Notes under the pieces: generated by a model
Database searches by the model: none
What the model was told of the DNA's origin: nothing
What the model saw: the letters and a program-made list of their open reading frames with translations, nothing else
Shown: positions 6,350 through 14,586 of the stretch, in pieces
Layout of the letters: every line of letters begins with the position of its first letter
Numbering within the stretch: the first letter of the stretch is position 1
Program-made: the position numbers and the translations under genes
Source: an uncultured bacterium
GTDB lineage: Bacteria > Bacillota > Clostridia > Oscillospirales > Oscillospiraceae
DNA: 27,924 nucleotides
Direction: 5' to 3'
Assembly: GCA_905214155.1 (NCBI GenBank)
Contig: CAJMLC010000005.1
Coordinates: forward strand, 1-27,924

Positions 6350-7228
6350 TTGATCAAGAGTATGACCGGCTACGGCCGTGCGGCGCAGACGATCGGCGGC
6401 CGGGAGATCACGGTCGAGATCCGGTCTGTCAACAACCGGTATCTGGATTGCAGCGTGAAGCTGCCGCGCGTGTTCGGCTTCGCCGAGGACGCGGTCAAAT
6501 CCCGCGTGAAGGAGGAGATCTCGCGCGGCAAGGTCGACGTGTTCATCTCGGTCAACGTCACCGCGGACACGGAGATGAAAATTTCGCTCAACCGCCCGGT
6601 GCTCGAGGGGTATCTCGCGGCACTGAACACGATCGCAAAGGACTATGGTGTGCCGAACGACGTCACGGTGACGTCGCTGGCGCGGATGCCTGATGTGTTC
6701 GTCGTGGAAAAGCAGGAAGAGGATGAGAAGCAGATCACGGCGGACATCCTGTCTGTGGTGAACGAGGCGATCGGAAAATACGGCGCGATGCGCACTGTGG
6801 AGGGCGCGGCTCTGGAGGCCGATCTCCGGGCCAGGAGCAAGACGATCCTCGCACTGGTCGAGCGCGTGGAGCAGCGCAGCCCCGTGACGCTGACGGAATA
6901 TCGCCGGAGACTGACGGACAAGATGCAGGAGGTCCTGCAGTCGACCACGATTGACGAGGGCCGCATTTTGCAGGAGGCCGCCATCTACGCTGACAAGATC
7001 GCTGTGGACGAAGAGACCGTCCGCCTGCGGAGCCATCTGGCCCAGCTCGACACGATGCTGACCGACGGCGGCGCCATTGGCCGGAAGCTCGATTTCCTGC
7101 TGCAGGAGCTGAACCGCGAAGCGAACACCATCGGCTCGAAGGGCAACGACATCGAACAGGCCCGCACGGTGGTCGCGATCAAGGCGGAACTGGAAAAGAT
7201 CCGCGAGCAGACGCAGAATATCGAATAA
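6350..7228 (+). CDS. yicC: YicC/YloC family endoribonuclease
   Basis: A 292-residue protein with the canonical opening MIKSMTGYGR and the canonical C-terminus around GRKLDFLLQELNREANTIG. Length matches the family (about 290). The start is TTG, chosen because GGAGG lies eight bases upstream and every family member begins at this point. An ATG start would lose the conserved first four residues. YicC proteins are cytoplasmic endoribonucleases; the E. coli protein acts on RyhB small RNA. The Firmicutes homologue lies upstream of remA and gmk in the same order as here. RNA targets in this lineage are not known. Confidence 0.95.
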   Translation: MIKSMTGYGRAAQTIGGREITVEIRSVNNRYLDCSVKLPRVFGFAEDAVKSRVKEEISRGKVDVFISVNVTADTEMKISLNRPVLEGYLAALNTIAKDYGVPNDVTVTSLARMPDVFVVEKQEEDEKQITADILSVVNEAIGKYGAMRTVEGAALEADLRARSKTILALVERVEQRSPVTLTEYRRRLTDKMQEVLQSTTIDEGRILQEAAIYADKIAVDEETVRLRSHLAQLDTMLTDGGAIGRKLDFLLQELNREANTIGSKGNDIEQARTVVAIKAELEKIREQTQNIE

Positions 7229-7240
7229 CAGGAGCCGGTC

Positions 7241-7495
7241 ATGCGATTTATCAACATCGGTTTTGGCAACGTCGTTGCCGCACAGCGGATCCTCGCGGTG
7301 CTGAGTCCCGACTCTGCGCCCATCAAGCGCATGATTCAGGAGGCAAAAGAGCGCGGGATGCTGGTCGATGCGTCGTTCGGTCGGAGCACAAGGGCGGTGC
7401 TGCTGATGGATACGGATCATGTGATCCTGTCGGCGCTGGGGCCGGAGCAGCTGTCGGGCCGCGGGTCTGAAGAGAAGGAGGATGGGGCAGAATGA
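7241..7495 (+). CDS. remA: Extracellular matrix regulatory protein RemA (DUF370)
   Basis: An 84-residue protein with the conserved DUF370 core: FINIGFGNVV at the start, PDSAPIKRMIQEAKERG in the middle, then LVDASFGRSTRAVLLMDTDHVILSAL. RemA in Bacillus is a DNA-binding activator of biofilm matrix genes; in Clostridia the regulon is largely unexplored. AGGAG lies eight bases before the ATG. The last four bases overlap the gmk start (ATGA). The position between yicC and gmk is the standard Firmicutes arrangement. The tail after residue 70 (GRGSEEKEDGAE) is poorly conserved. Confidence 0.94.
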   Translation: MRFINIGFGNVVAAQRILAVLSPDSAPIKRMIQEAKERGMLVDASFGRSTRAVLLMDTDHVILSALGPEQLSGRGSEEKEDGAE

Positions 7496-8088
7496 GAGGA
7501 AAGCTGTTTGTGGTCTCCGGGCCTTCGGGCGTGGGAAAAAATACGCTGCTGAACGCTGTGGTCGCGCGGAGTGAGCACGTGCGCTACTCCATCTCAGCCA
7601 CATCCCGTGCGATGCGGCCCGGTGAGGTCGACGGCAAGAGCTATTATTTCGTGACGCGCGAGCAGTTTGAAAAGCTGATCGCGGACGACGCGCTGCTGGA
7701 ACATGCGGAGTATGTCGGCAACTACTATGGCACACCGCTCCAGCCCATCCGCGAGGCCGTCGAGGCCGGGACGGACATTTTGATGGATGTCGATGTGGTT
7801 GGTGCGCTGAAGATCAAAAAGCGGCTGCCCGGTGCGGTGCTCGTGTTCATCGCGGCGCCGTCGTTCGACGCGCTGCGGCAACGGCTCGTCCACCGGGGTG
7901 ATGTCTCGCCGGAGGCGATGGCCGAGCGGCTGGAGCGTGCGCGGTGGGAATATACACAGGCGCATCAATATGATTACATTCTCCTCAATGAGGATGTGGA
8001 ACAGACGGCCGGAGAGCTGATGGCGATCATGACCGCTGAAAAATGTAAAACGATGGAGCGTATCCATTTGATCAAGGAGGAACTTTAA
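7492..8088 (+). CDS. gmk: Guanylate kinase
   Basis: A 198-residue cytoplasmic enzyme that phosphorylates GMP to GDP with ATP. The P-loop reads GPSGVGKNT (residues 10-17), with Asn after the lysine where Gly or Ser is more usual. The GMP-binding region follows as YSISATSRAMRPGEVDGKSYYFV, with Tyr and Glu residues in place (EHAEYVGNYYGTP). Later come a DVDVVGALKIKK strand and an Arg-rich lid (RLVHRGDVSPEAMAERLERA). Length is normal for the family. The start overlaps remA by four bases, and the stop overlaps rpoZ by one (TAATG), so the three are translationally coupled. Confidence 0.96.
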   Translation: MRGKLFVVSGPSGVGKNTLLNAVVARSEHVRYSISATSRAMRPGEVDGKSYYFVTREQFEKLIADDALLEHAEYVGNYYGTPLQPIREAVEAGTDILMDVDVVGALKIKKRLPGAVLVFIAAPSFDALRQRLVHRGDVSPEAMAERLERARWEYTQAHQYDYILLNEDVEQTAGELMAIMTAEKCKTMERIHLIKEEL

Positions 8089-8294
8089 TGCTGTATCCCG
8101 CAATGTCTGAGCTGCTGAAGCATATCGACAGCCGCTATCTTCTCGTCAATGTCGTGGCGCACCGCGCCCGCCAGATCTCGATCGAATCCGAGCTGACGCA
8201 CGAGCCGCTGCCGGAAAAGCCGGTCACGATGGCCATTCAGGAGGTCGCGCGCGGCGAGCTGACGGCGACGCTCAAGGAAAAATACATGAGATAA
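8088..8294 (+). CDS. rpoZ: RNA polymerase omega subunit
   Basis: A 68-residue protein, at the short end of the omega family seen in Firmicutes. It matches in HIDSRYLLVNVVAHRARQI (the conserved V-x-x-A-x-RARQ helix) and in the following KPVTMAIQEVARGEL helix. Omega binds the beta' subunit and helps RNA polymerase assembly. Its ATG overlaps the gmk stop by one base, and GGAGG is about seven bases upstream. The adjacent gmk gene is the usual partner and supports the call despite the small size. Confidence 0.93.
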   Translation: MLYPAMSELLKHIDSRYLLVNVVAHRARQISIESELTHEPLPEKPVTMAIQEVARGELTATLKEKYMR

Positions 8295-8303
8295 AAAACG
8301 ACG

Positions 8304-8333
8304 AAAGGCGCAGGCCGGGGGCCTACGCCTTTT
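8304..8333 (+). terminator. Intrinsic terminator after rpoZ
   Basis: AAAGGCG + AGGCC pairs with GGCCT + CGCCTTT, broken by a single C/A mismatch, with a GGG loop and a short TTTT end. It lies nine bases past the rpoZ stop, and priA starts only 24 bases later. With no room for a promoter after it, it may attenuate rather than fully end transcription. Confidence 0.65.
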
Positions 8334-8356
8334 GAGCTTGGAATGGGGAGGTCCGC

Positions 8357-10795
8357 ATGATCGCACAGGTTGCAGTTTCTGACTGCGTATATGCCATTGA
8401 TCGGCCCTATTCCTACAGGATCCCGGACGGGCTGACGCTGCAGCCGGGGATGCGGGTGCTCGTTCCGTTCGGGAACGGGAACCGGAAGAAAGAAGCCGTG
8501 ATGCTGGCCGTGAGCGCGGGCGAGGAAGCAAAGCTCAAGTCCGTCGAGCAGGCGCTGGACGAGGAGCCGGTTCTGACCGCGGAGCAGCTGCGGCTGGCAG
8601 GTTTTCTGCGTGAGCGGTATTTCTGCACGTATTATGACGCCGTGAAGGCCATTTTGCCGGCGGGCTTATGGTTCCGGAGACAGGAGACGTTCGCGCTGAC
8701 GCCGGAGGCGGCAGATGTGCCAGAGGACGGCAGCCTCGCCGGGCAGCTGGTGCAGTTTCTGCGTGAGCTTGGCGGCAGCGCGACGGACGCGGCGCTGCGG
8801 CAGCGGTTCCCCGACGAGGAGCAGCTGGTGCAGACGATCAAGACGCTGAAGGCCAAAAAAATGCTGACCTCGAGCCTCGACCTGACGCGGCGCGGCGGCG
8901 TAAAGACACAGAAGCTCGCGGCGCTGGCCGTCCCGGCGGAGGACGCAATGGACTTCGCACGGCGCAAACAGCGCGCTGCGCCGCTGCAAAAGGCGGTGCT
9001 GGAGCTGCTGTGCGCAGTGGGCAGCGGATCGGCGCAGGAGATCTGCGAGCTGACGGGCGCGTCGATGCCGACGCTGCGGCGGCTGGAAAAGCTGGAGCTC
9101 ATCACGATCTCGGAGCAGCCGGTCTTCCGGCCGGCGGTGCGCATTGCGCCCCCGGCGGAGCCGATGCACCTGAACGAGGAGCAATCCGCAGCCGTGGAAG
9201 GACTCTGGACGCAGACGCAGCGGGAAAAGCCCGGTGCGGCGCTGCTCTACGGCGTGACCGGCAGCGGGAAGACCGCCGTCTATATGGAGCTGATCGCGAG
9301 GACGCTCGCGGCGGGGCGCTCCGCCGTGCTGCTCGTGCCGGAGATCGCGCTGACGCCGCAGTTGCTCGGCAAGCTGACCGGGCGGTTCGGCGAACAGGTG
9401 GCGGTGCTCCATTCGAGCTTACAGGTCGGCGCGCGGTTTGACGAGTGGCGACGCATCCGCGAGGGGCGGGCGCGCGTTGTCGTCGGGACGCGGTCGGCGG
9501 TATTTGCGCCGGTCGAAAACGTTGGGCTCTTCATTCTGGATGAGGAGCAGGAGCACACCTATAAATCGGAGAACACGCCGCGCTACCATGCGCGCGAGGT
9601 CGCGCTCTATCGCGGGCTGCGGGCTGGGGCTCTGGTCGTCTTCGGGTCGGCGACGCCGTCGGTCGAGACGATGTACCATGCAAAGTGCGGTGATTTCGCG
9701 CTCTATACGCTGAAAGAACGCTTCAACCGGCAGGCAATGCCGCGCGTGGAGCTGGTCGACCTGAAGCAGGAGCTGCGGCAGGGAAACGCCGGGATCGTGA
9801 GCACGGCGCTCGAAGAACGGCTGCGCGACACGGTCATCCGCGGCGACCAGGCCATCTTGTTTTTGAACCGGCGCGGCAACAGCCGCTGCCTCGTCTGCGT
9901 GGACTGCGGCGACGCGCCGAGCTGCCCAAGGTGCAGCGTCTATCTGACGTATCATTCCGTAACGAACCGGCTCATGTGCCACTACTGCGGATACTCGGAG
10001 CCTGTGACGGAGCGGTGTCCGCACTGCGGCGGAGCGCTCCGCCCGGTCGGTGCGGGGACGCAGAAGGTGGAGGAGGAGCTGCGCTATGAATTCCCGGATA
10101 CGGGCATTCTGCGCATGGACGCCGATACCGTGAACGCTGCGAACAGCCATGAGGCCATCCTCGAACGGTTCCGCCGGAAGGAAGCGTCCATCCTCGTGGG
10201 GACGCAGATGGTGGCCAAGGGGCTGGATTTTGCGTCGGTGACGCTGGCCGGCGTGCTGGACGCTGACCTGAGCCTTTATGTCAACCACTATCGCGCAGCG
10301 GAGACGACGTTTTCGCTGGTGACGCAGCTCGTTGGCCGGTCCGGCCGGGGCGCGGACACGGGCACGGCGGTCATCCAGACGATGTGCCCGGAGCATCCGG
10401 TGCTCAAGCTGGCGGCGGCGCAGGATTATGACGGCTTTTACGACATGGAGATCGCGCTGCGCGAGCTGCGAAATGTGCCGCCGTTCCGCGATCTGTTCAC
10501 GGTGACGTTTACGGGCTTATTTGAAGAGCACGTGCGCGCAGCGGCGAAGCGGTTCCGCGACGCGCTGGCGATGAATCTGCGGCAGAGTCCCTATGCCGGA
10601 ATGGAATTTGACCTGCTCGGCCCGGCGCCCGCGGCGATCGCGAAGGTGAATTACACCTACCGCTACCGCGCGACGCTGAGCTGCAAAAATACAAAGGAAA
10701 TTCGCGCGCTGCTGCGTTTTCTGCTCGGCGCGTTTGCAAAGGATAAACAGAACAAGGGCGTGAGCGCGTTTGTCGACGTGAACGCCTATGATTGA
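8357..10795 (+). CDS. priA: Primosomal protein N' (PriA replication restart helicase)
   Basis: An 812-residue superfamily 2 DNA helicase that reloads the replication machinery at stalled forks. Domains in order: an N-terminal 3'-DNA-binding domain (about 1-100), a winged-helix-like linker, and the helicase core with Walker A GVTGSGKT (K305). The Walker B is DEEQ (395-398) followed by EHTYKSE and PRYHAREVALYRG. An eight-cysteine zinc module (about 511-557; CLVCVDCG, CPRC, CHYCG, CPHCG) follows, then motifs V/VI (GTQMVAKGLDF and QLVGRSGRG) and the C-terminal domain. Length is typical. GGGGAGG lies before the ATG. DEEQ replaces the DEEH common in other bacteria. Confidence 0.97.
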   Translation: MIAQVAVSDCVYAIDRPYSYRIPDGLTLQPGMRVLVPFGNGNRKKEAVMLAVSAGEEAKLKSVEQALDEEPVLTAEQLRLAGFLRERYFCTYYDAVKAILPAGLWFRRQETFALTPEAADVPEDGSLAGQLVQFLRELGGSATDAALRQRFPDEEQLVQTIKTLKAKKMLTSSLDLTRRGGVKTQKLAALAVPAEDAMDFARRKQRAAPLQKAVLELLCAVGSGSAQEICELTGASMPTLRRLEKLELITISEQPVFRPAVRIAPPAEPMHLNEEQSAAVEGLWTQTQREKPGAALLYGVTGSGKTAVYMELIARTLAAGRSAVLLVPEIALTPQLLGKLTGRFGEQVAVLHSSLQVGARFDEWRRIREGRARVVVGTRSAVFAPVENVGLFILDEEQEHTYKSENTPRYHAREVALYRGLRAGALVVFGSATPSVETMYHAKCGDFALYTLKERFNRQAMPRVELVDLKQELRQGNAGIVSTALEERLRDTVIRGDQAILFLNRRGNSRCLVCVDCGDAPSCPRCSVYLTYHSVTNRLMCHYCGYSEPVTERCPHCGGALRPVGAGTQKVEEELRYEFPDTGILRMDADTVNAANSHEAILERFRRKEASILVGTQMVAKGLDFASVTLAGVLDADLSLYVNHYRAAETTFSLVTQLVGRSGRGADTGTAVIQTMCPEHPVLKLAAAQDYDGFYDMEIALRELRNVPPFRDLFTVTFTGLFEEHVRAAAKRFRDALAMNLRQSPYAGMEFDLLGPAPAAIAKVNYTYRYRATLSCKNTKEIRALLRFLLGAFAKDKQNKGVSAFVDVNAYD

Positions 10796-10806
10796 GAGGG
10801 AACGAT

Positions 10807-11325
10807 ATGGCACTTCGGAACATTGTGACGCAGGGCGACCCGATTTTGAACAAAAAATGCCGCCCGGTAACGGAATTTGATGAAAAGCTGGCAAATCTGC
10901 TCGACGATATGTTTGAGACGATGCACAACGCCAACGGCGTCGGCCTCGCGGGGCCGCAGGTCGGGATCCTCCGGCGCGTCGTGGTCATCGACGCGGAGGA
11001 CGAGGACATCGAGTTGGTCAACCCGGAGATCGTGTCCGTCAGCGACGAGACGCAGACCGGTCTGGAGGGCTGCCTCAGCCTGCCTGGCAAGTGGGGCATC
11101 GTGACGCGGCCGCTGCGCGCGACGGTCCGTGCGCAGGATCGCTACGGCGATTGGTATGAATATGAGGGCGAGGAGCTGCTGGCCCGGGCGTTTTTGCATG
11201 AGATCGACCATCTCGACGGCCATCTCTATCCGGAGATCGCGGAGAAGATGCTGACGGCGGAAGAGCTCGAAGAGCTGCTGAAGCAGGAAGAGGACGCCAT
11301 CGAGGCGGAAGGTGAGGACGAATGA
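10807..11325 (+). CDS. def: Peptide deformylase
   Basis: A 172-residue metalloenzyme that removes the formyl group from the N-terminal methionine of new proteins. All three signature motifs are present: GVGLAGPQVG (44-53), EGCLSLPG (87-94, metal ligand C89) and HEIDHLDG (131-138, metal ligands H131 and H135, catalytic E132). The ATG at 10807 is chosen over one at 10792 because AGAGGGA precedes it and MALRNIV is the usual start. The C-terminus has an acidic tail (EELLKQEEDAIEAEGEDE). It overlaps fmt by four bases, so the genes adding and removing the formyl group are coupled. Confidence 0.97.
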   Translation: MALRNIVTQGDPILNKKCRPVTEFDEKLANLLDDMFETMHNANGVGLAGPQVGILRRVVVIDAEDEDIELVNPEIVSVSDETQTGLEGCLSLPGKWGIVTRPLRATVRAQDRYGDWYEYEGEELLARAFLHEIDHLDGHLYPEIAEKMLTAEELEELLKQEEDAIEAEGEDE

Positions 11326-12239
11326 AGCTGGTCTACATGGGCACGCCGGACATTGCCCGCGTGTGCCTGGAAAAGCTCTATACCGCCGGATTCGACATCG
11401 CGGCAGTCTATACCAAGCCCGATACGCCGAAAAACAGGGGCATGAAGATGATGGCCTCGGAGGTGAAGCAGTACGCAGAGTCGGTGGGCCTGCCGGTCAT
11501 CCAGCCGGACTCGTTCCGTGACGACGCAGTCGTGGAGGAGCTGCGCGCGATCGCGCCCGACCTCATCGTGGTCGTGGCCTACGGCAAGATCCTGCCGCAG
11601 CGCGTGCTGGACATCCCGAAATACGGCTGCATCAACATGCATGCGAGCATCCTGCCGTCTCTGCGCGGCGCGGGCCCGGTGCAGTGGTCGATCCTGAACC
11701 ACTGCGACGAGACCGGCGTGAGCGCGATGTATCTGACCGCCGGGATGGACGAGGGCGACGTCATTGAGATCCGCAAAACGCCCATTGAGCCGATGGAGAC
11801 GAGCAGCGAGCTGATGGCGCGGCTGGCCGTCATCGCGGGCGATCTCGCCTGCGACACCGTGCGGGCCATCGAGGCTGGGACGGCGAAGCGCACGCCGCAG
11901 GACAATGCGAAGGCGACGTATGCACCGATGCTGAGCAAAAGCATGAGCCCCATCGACTGGACGCAGCGCGCGCGGTACGTCATCGATCAGGTGCGCGGGC
12001 TGATCCCGTGGCCGGTAGCGACGATGGAAATCAGTGGGAAGACGTTCAAGGTCTTCCGTGTCGAGCAGACGGGGCGGACGACGGACAAAGCGCCGGGGAC
12101 GCTCCTTGCGGTGACAAAGCAGGGGTTGGAAGTTGCGTGCGGCGGCGGAGCCGTGCTTGTCGTGCGGGAATTACAGGCCGAGGGCGGAAAAAGAATGGCG
12201 GCTGCTGACTATTTCCGCGGCCATCCGATCGAGATCTGA
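11322..12239 (+). CDS. fmt: Methionyl-tRNA formyltransferase
   Basis: A 305-residue enzyme that transfers formyl from 10-formyl-tetrahydrofolate to initiator Met-tRNA. It starts MKLVYMGTPDIA, the family opening. The catalytic triad is visible as N105 and H107 in CINMHASILPSLRGAGPV and D143 in AGMDEGDVI. A C-terminal OB-fold domain follows (about 205-305, SPIDWTQRARYVIDQVRGL onward). Length matches (about 310). It overlaps def by four bases (ATGA) and is followed seven bases later by rsmB, the def-fmt-rsmB order common in bacteria. Confidence 0.96.
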   Translation: MKLVYMGTPDIARVCLEKLYTAGFDIAAVYTKPDTPKNRGMKMMASEVKQYAESVGLPVIQPDSFRDDAVVEELRAIAPDLIVVVAYGKILPQRVLDIPKYGCINMHASILPSLRGAGPVQWSILNHCDETGVSAMYLTAGMDEGDVIEIRKTPIEPMETSSELMARLAVIAGDLACDTVRAIEAGTAKRTPQDNAKATYAPMLSKSMSPIDWTQRARYVIDQVRGLIPWPVATMEISGKTFKVFRVEQTGRTTDKAPGTLLAVTKQGLEVACGGGAVLVVRELQAEGGKRMAAADYFRGHPIEI

Positions 12240-12246
12240 GGGTATC

Positions 12247-13551
12247 ATGGGAGCAAGAACGACGGCACTGTCGGTTTTGATCGCCTGCCGGAGGCAAGGC
12301 GCGTTTTCTGACGGGGCCTTGAAGGAATATGCGCGGCGCGACGGGCTCGACCGGCGGGATGCCGCGCTGGCCGCGCGGCTGTGTTATGGCGTGGAGCAGA
12401 ACCGGGGGCTGCTGGACTTTTATCTGGGACAGTTCGTCAAAGGACGGCTGCGTGACTTGCAGCCGGTGGTGCTGGACATTCTGCGGCTCGGCGCGTATCA
12501 GATCGTGTTTCTGGACAAAGTGCCGGACGCGGCGGCGGTCAACGAGGCCGTGACGCAGACAAAGAAATATGCCAACGCGCGCGCAGCGGGATTGGTGAAT
12601 GGCGTGCTGCGGAGCCTGGCCCGCGCAAAGGATGCACTGCCGGAGCCGCCCGACCTCGCCACAAAGTACAGCCATCCGGCGGCGCTGGTCGCGCTGCTTC
12701 AGGAGTCGCTGGGCGAAGAGACCGAGGCATTTTTGCGCGCGGACAACGAAGCGCCGGAGACGGTCCTGCAGTGGAACCCGCTGCGCGGCGAAGAAGCGGA
12801 GCTGCTGCGCGAGCTGGACGAGAAGGGCGTGGAATGGACGCGGCATCCGTGGCTGACGGGTTGCTATCTTGTGCGTGGGACCGGCGATCTGCGTGGGTTG
12901 GACGCATTTGCAAGCGGACTTGTCTATGTGCAGGATCCGGCGGCGCGGCTGGCGGCGATGGCCGCCGGGGTGCGGCCGGGGATGCGCGTGCTGGACTGCT
13001 GCGCCGCGCCGGGCGGCAAGAGCTTCGCTGCGGCCATCGCGATGGAGAACCGGGGCAGCATCACGTCGTGCGATCTGCATCCGCACAAGATCGCGCTGAT
13101 CGCTGCGGGCGCGGAACGCCTCGGCATTTCAATCATCGAGGCCAGGGCGCAGGACGCGGCGGCGTTCTGCCCGGAATGGGAGCAGACGTTTGACACGGTG
13201 ATCGCGGACGTGCCGTGCTCCGGGCTGGGTGTGATCCGCAAAAAGCCGGACATCCGGTATAAGGACGTGGCGCAGCTCGCGGGGCTGCCGCGGGTACAGG
13301 CCGCGATCTTGGAGAATGTGAGCCGATACGTGCGCCTTGGCGGCGTCCTGCTCTACAGCACGTGCACGGTGCTGAAACGGGAAAACGAGGACATCGTGAA
13401 CGCCTTTCTGGCGGCGCATCTGGAATTTCATCCGGAATGCTTCGACGCGCCGGAGGGCGCGGGGCTGGGGAGTGTGCCGATGGCGACGCTGCTGCCGCAG
13501 CGGCAGGGCACGGACGGCTTCTTTATTTGCAGACTGAGGAGAGACGCATGA
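12247..13551 (+). CDS. rsmB: 16S rRNA (cytosine-967-C5)-methyltransferase RsmB
   Basis: A 434-residue SAM-dependent rRNA methyltransferase. Residues 1 to about 130 form a NusB-like RNA-binding domain (starting TTALSVLIACRRQGAFSD). The catalytic domain has the SAM motif VLDCCAAPGGKS (248-259), DVPCSGLG with C324, and STCTV with catalytic C373, the two-cysteine arrangement of this class. The ATG at 12247 is used because GAGGG from the fmt stop region precedes it and the longer frame start lies inside fmt. Length is close to the family (about 430-450). The stop overlaps rlmN (ATGA). Confidence 0.95.
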   Translation: MGARTTALSVLIACRRQGAFSDGALKEYARRDGLDRRDAALAARLCYGVEQNRGLLDFYLGQFVKGRLRDLQPVVLDILRLGAYQIVFLDKVPDAAAVNEAVTQTKKYANARAAGLVNGVLRSLARAKDALPEPPDLATKYSHPAALVALLQESLGEETEAFLRADNEAPETVLQWNPLRGEEAELLRELDEKGVEWTRHPWLTGCYLVRGTGDLRGLDAFASGLVYVQDPAARLAAMAAGVRPGMRVLDCCAAPGGKSFAAAIAMENRGSITSCDLHPHKIALIAAGAERLGISIIEARAQDAAAFCPEWEQTFDTVIADVPCSGLGVIRKKPDIRYKDVAQLAGLPRVQAAILENVSRYVRLGGVLLYSTCTVLKRENEDIVNAFLAAHLEFHPECFDAPEGAGLGSVPMATLLPQRQGTDGFFICRLRRDA

Positions 13552-14582
13552 AACAGGACCTCAAATCCATGACGCTGGCGGAGATGCAGGAGGCGTTTGC
13601 CGCGCTCGGCGAGCCGAAGTTCCGGGCAAAGCAGGTGTTCACCTGGCTGCACCGGGGCGCGACAAGCTTTGAGGAGATGACGAATCTTTCAAAGCCGCTG
13701 CGCGAAAAGCTGGATGGTCTGTATTTCATCACGGCGCCGCGCGTGGCGCGCAAGCAGGTCTCGAAGCTCGACGGGACGATCAAGTATCTCTGGCAGCTGG
13801 GCGACGGGAACTGCGTGGAATCGGTCGTGATGCAGTATCACCACGGGAACACAGTGTGCATCTCGTCTGAGGTCGGCTGCCCGATGGGCTGCAAGTTCTG
13901 CGCGTCGACACTGGGCGGACTCGTCCGGCGGCTGACGCCGGCGGAGCTGCTCGACCAGGTGCTGTTTTCACAGCTGGATTCGGGGCTTACGATCTCGAAT
14001 ATCGTGCTGATGGGCATCGGCGAACCGCTGGACAATTTTGACGCGGTGATGCGCTTCCTGGAGCTGGTGAACAGCCCGGAGGGGCTGAACATCGGGATGC
14101 GGCACATCAGCCTGTCGACCTGTGGATTGGTGGACAAGATCGAACTGCTGGCCGAGCGGAATCTGCAGCTGACGCTCTCGGTGTCGCTCCACTCGCCGGA
14201 CAACGAATCGCGCAGCAAGATCATGCCGGTCAACAAACGCTGGCCGGTCGAGCAGCTGCTGGCGGCGTGCCGCGCGTATTTTGAAAAGACAGGACGCCGC
14301 GTGTCTTTTGAGTATACGATGATCGACGGCGTGAGCGACGCGCCGGAGCAGGCGGAGCTGCTGGCAAAGAAGCTGCACGGGATGCAGGCGCACGTCAATA
14401 TGATCCCGCTGAACAACGTGGAAGAAAGCGGGCTGCGGTGCAGCTCGCATGCGGCGATCGAGCGGTTCCAGAAGATCCTCGAGAGCCACGGCGTCACCGC
14501 GACGGTGCGCCGGACGCTCGGCAGCGACATCGACGCCTCGTGCGGACAGCTGCGGCGGAAATTTGAACGGAAGGGAGACTGA
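13548..14582 (+). CDS. rlmN: Dual-specificity 23S rRNA/tRNA adenine-C2 methyltransferase RlmN
   Basis: A 344-residue radical SAM enzyme that methylates A2503 of 23S rRNA and, in studied species, A37 of some tRNAs. The 4Fe-4S motif CPMGCKFC (C111, C115, C118) is intact. The substrate-linking cysteine is C332 in SDIDASCGQL near the C-terminus. The conserved GEPLDN and LSTCGL stretches are also present. The N-terminal accessory domain has FRAKQVFTWLHRG. The ATG overlaps the rsmB stop by four bases, with GAGGAGAG just before it. Length is typical (about 345). Confidence 0.97.
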   Translation: MKQDLKSMTLAEMQEAFAALGEPKFRAKQVFTWLHRGATSFEEMTNLSKPLREKLDGLYFITAPRVARKQVSKLDGTIKYLWQLGDGNCVESVVMQYHHGNTVCISSEVGCPMGCKFCASTLGGLVRRLTPAELLDQVLFSQLDSGLTISNIVLMGIGEPLDNFDAVMRFLELVNSPEGLNIGMRHISLSTCGLVDKIELLAERNLQLTLSVSLHSPDNESRSKIMPVNKRWPVEQLLAACRAYFEKTGRRVSFEYTMIDGVSDAPEQAELLAKKLHGMQAHVNMIPLNNVEESGLRCSSHAAIERFQKILESHGVTATVRRTLGSDIDASCGQLRRKFERKGD

Positions 14583-14586
14583 GCCG

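Noticed and set aside
6188..7735. 515-codon minus-strand open frame opposite yicC-remA-gmk
   Set aside because: It is rich in His, Arg and Asp, has no recognisable family, and lies opposite three conserved genes.
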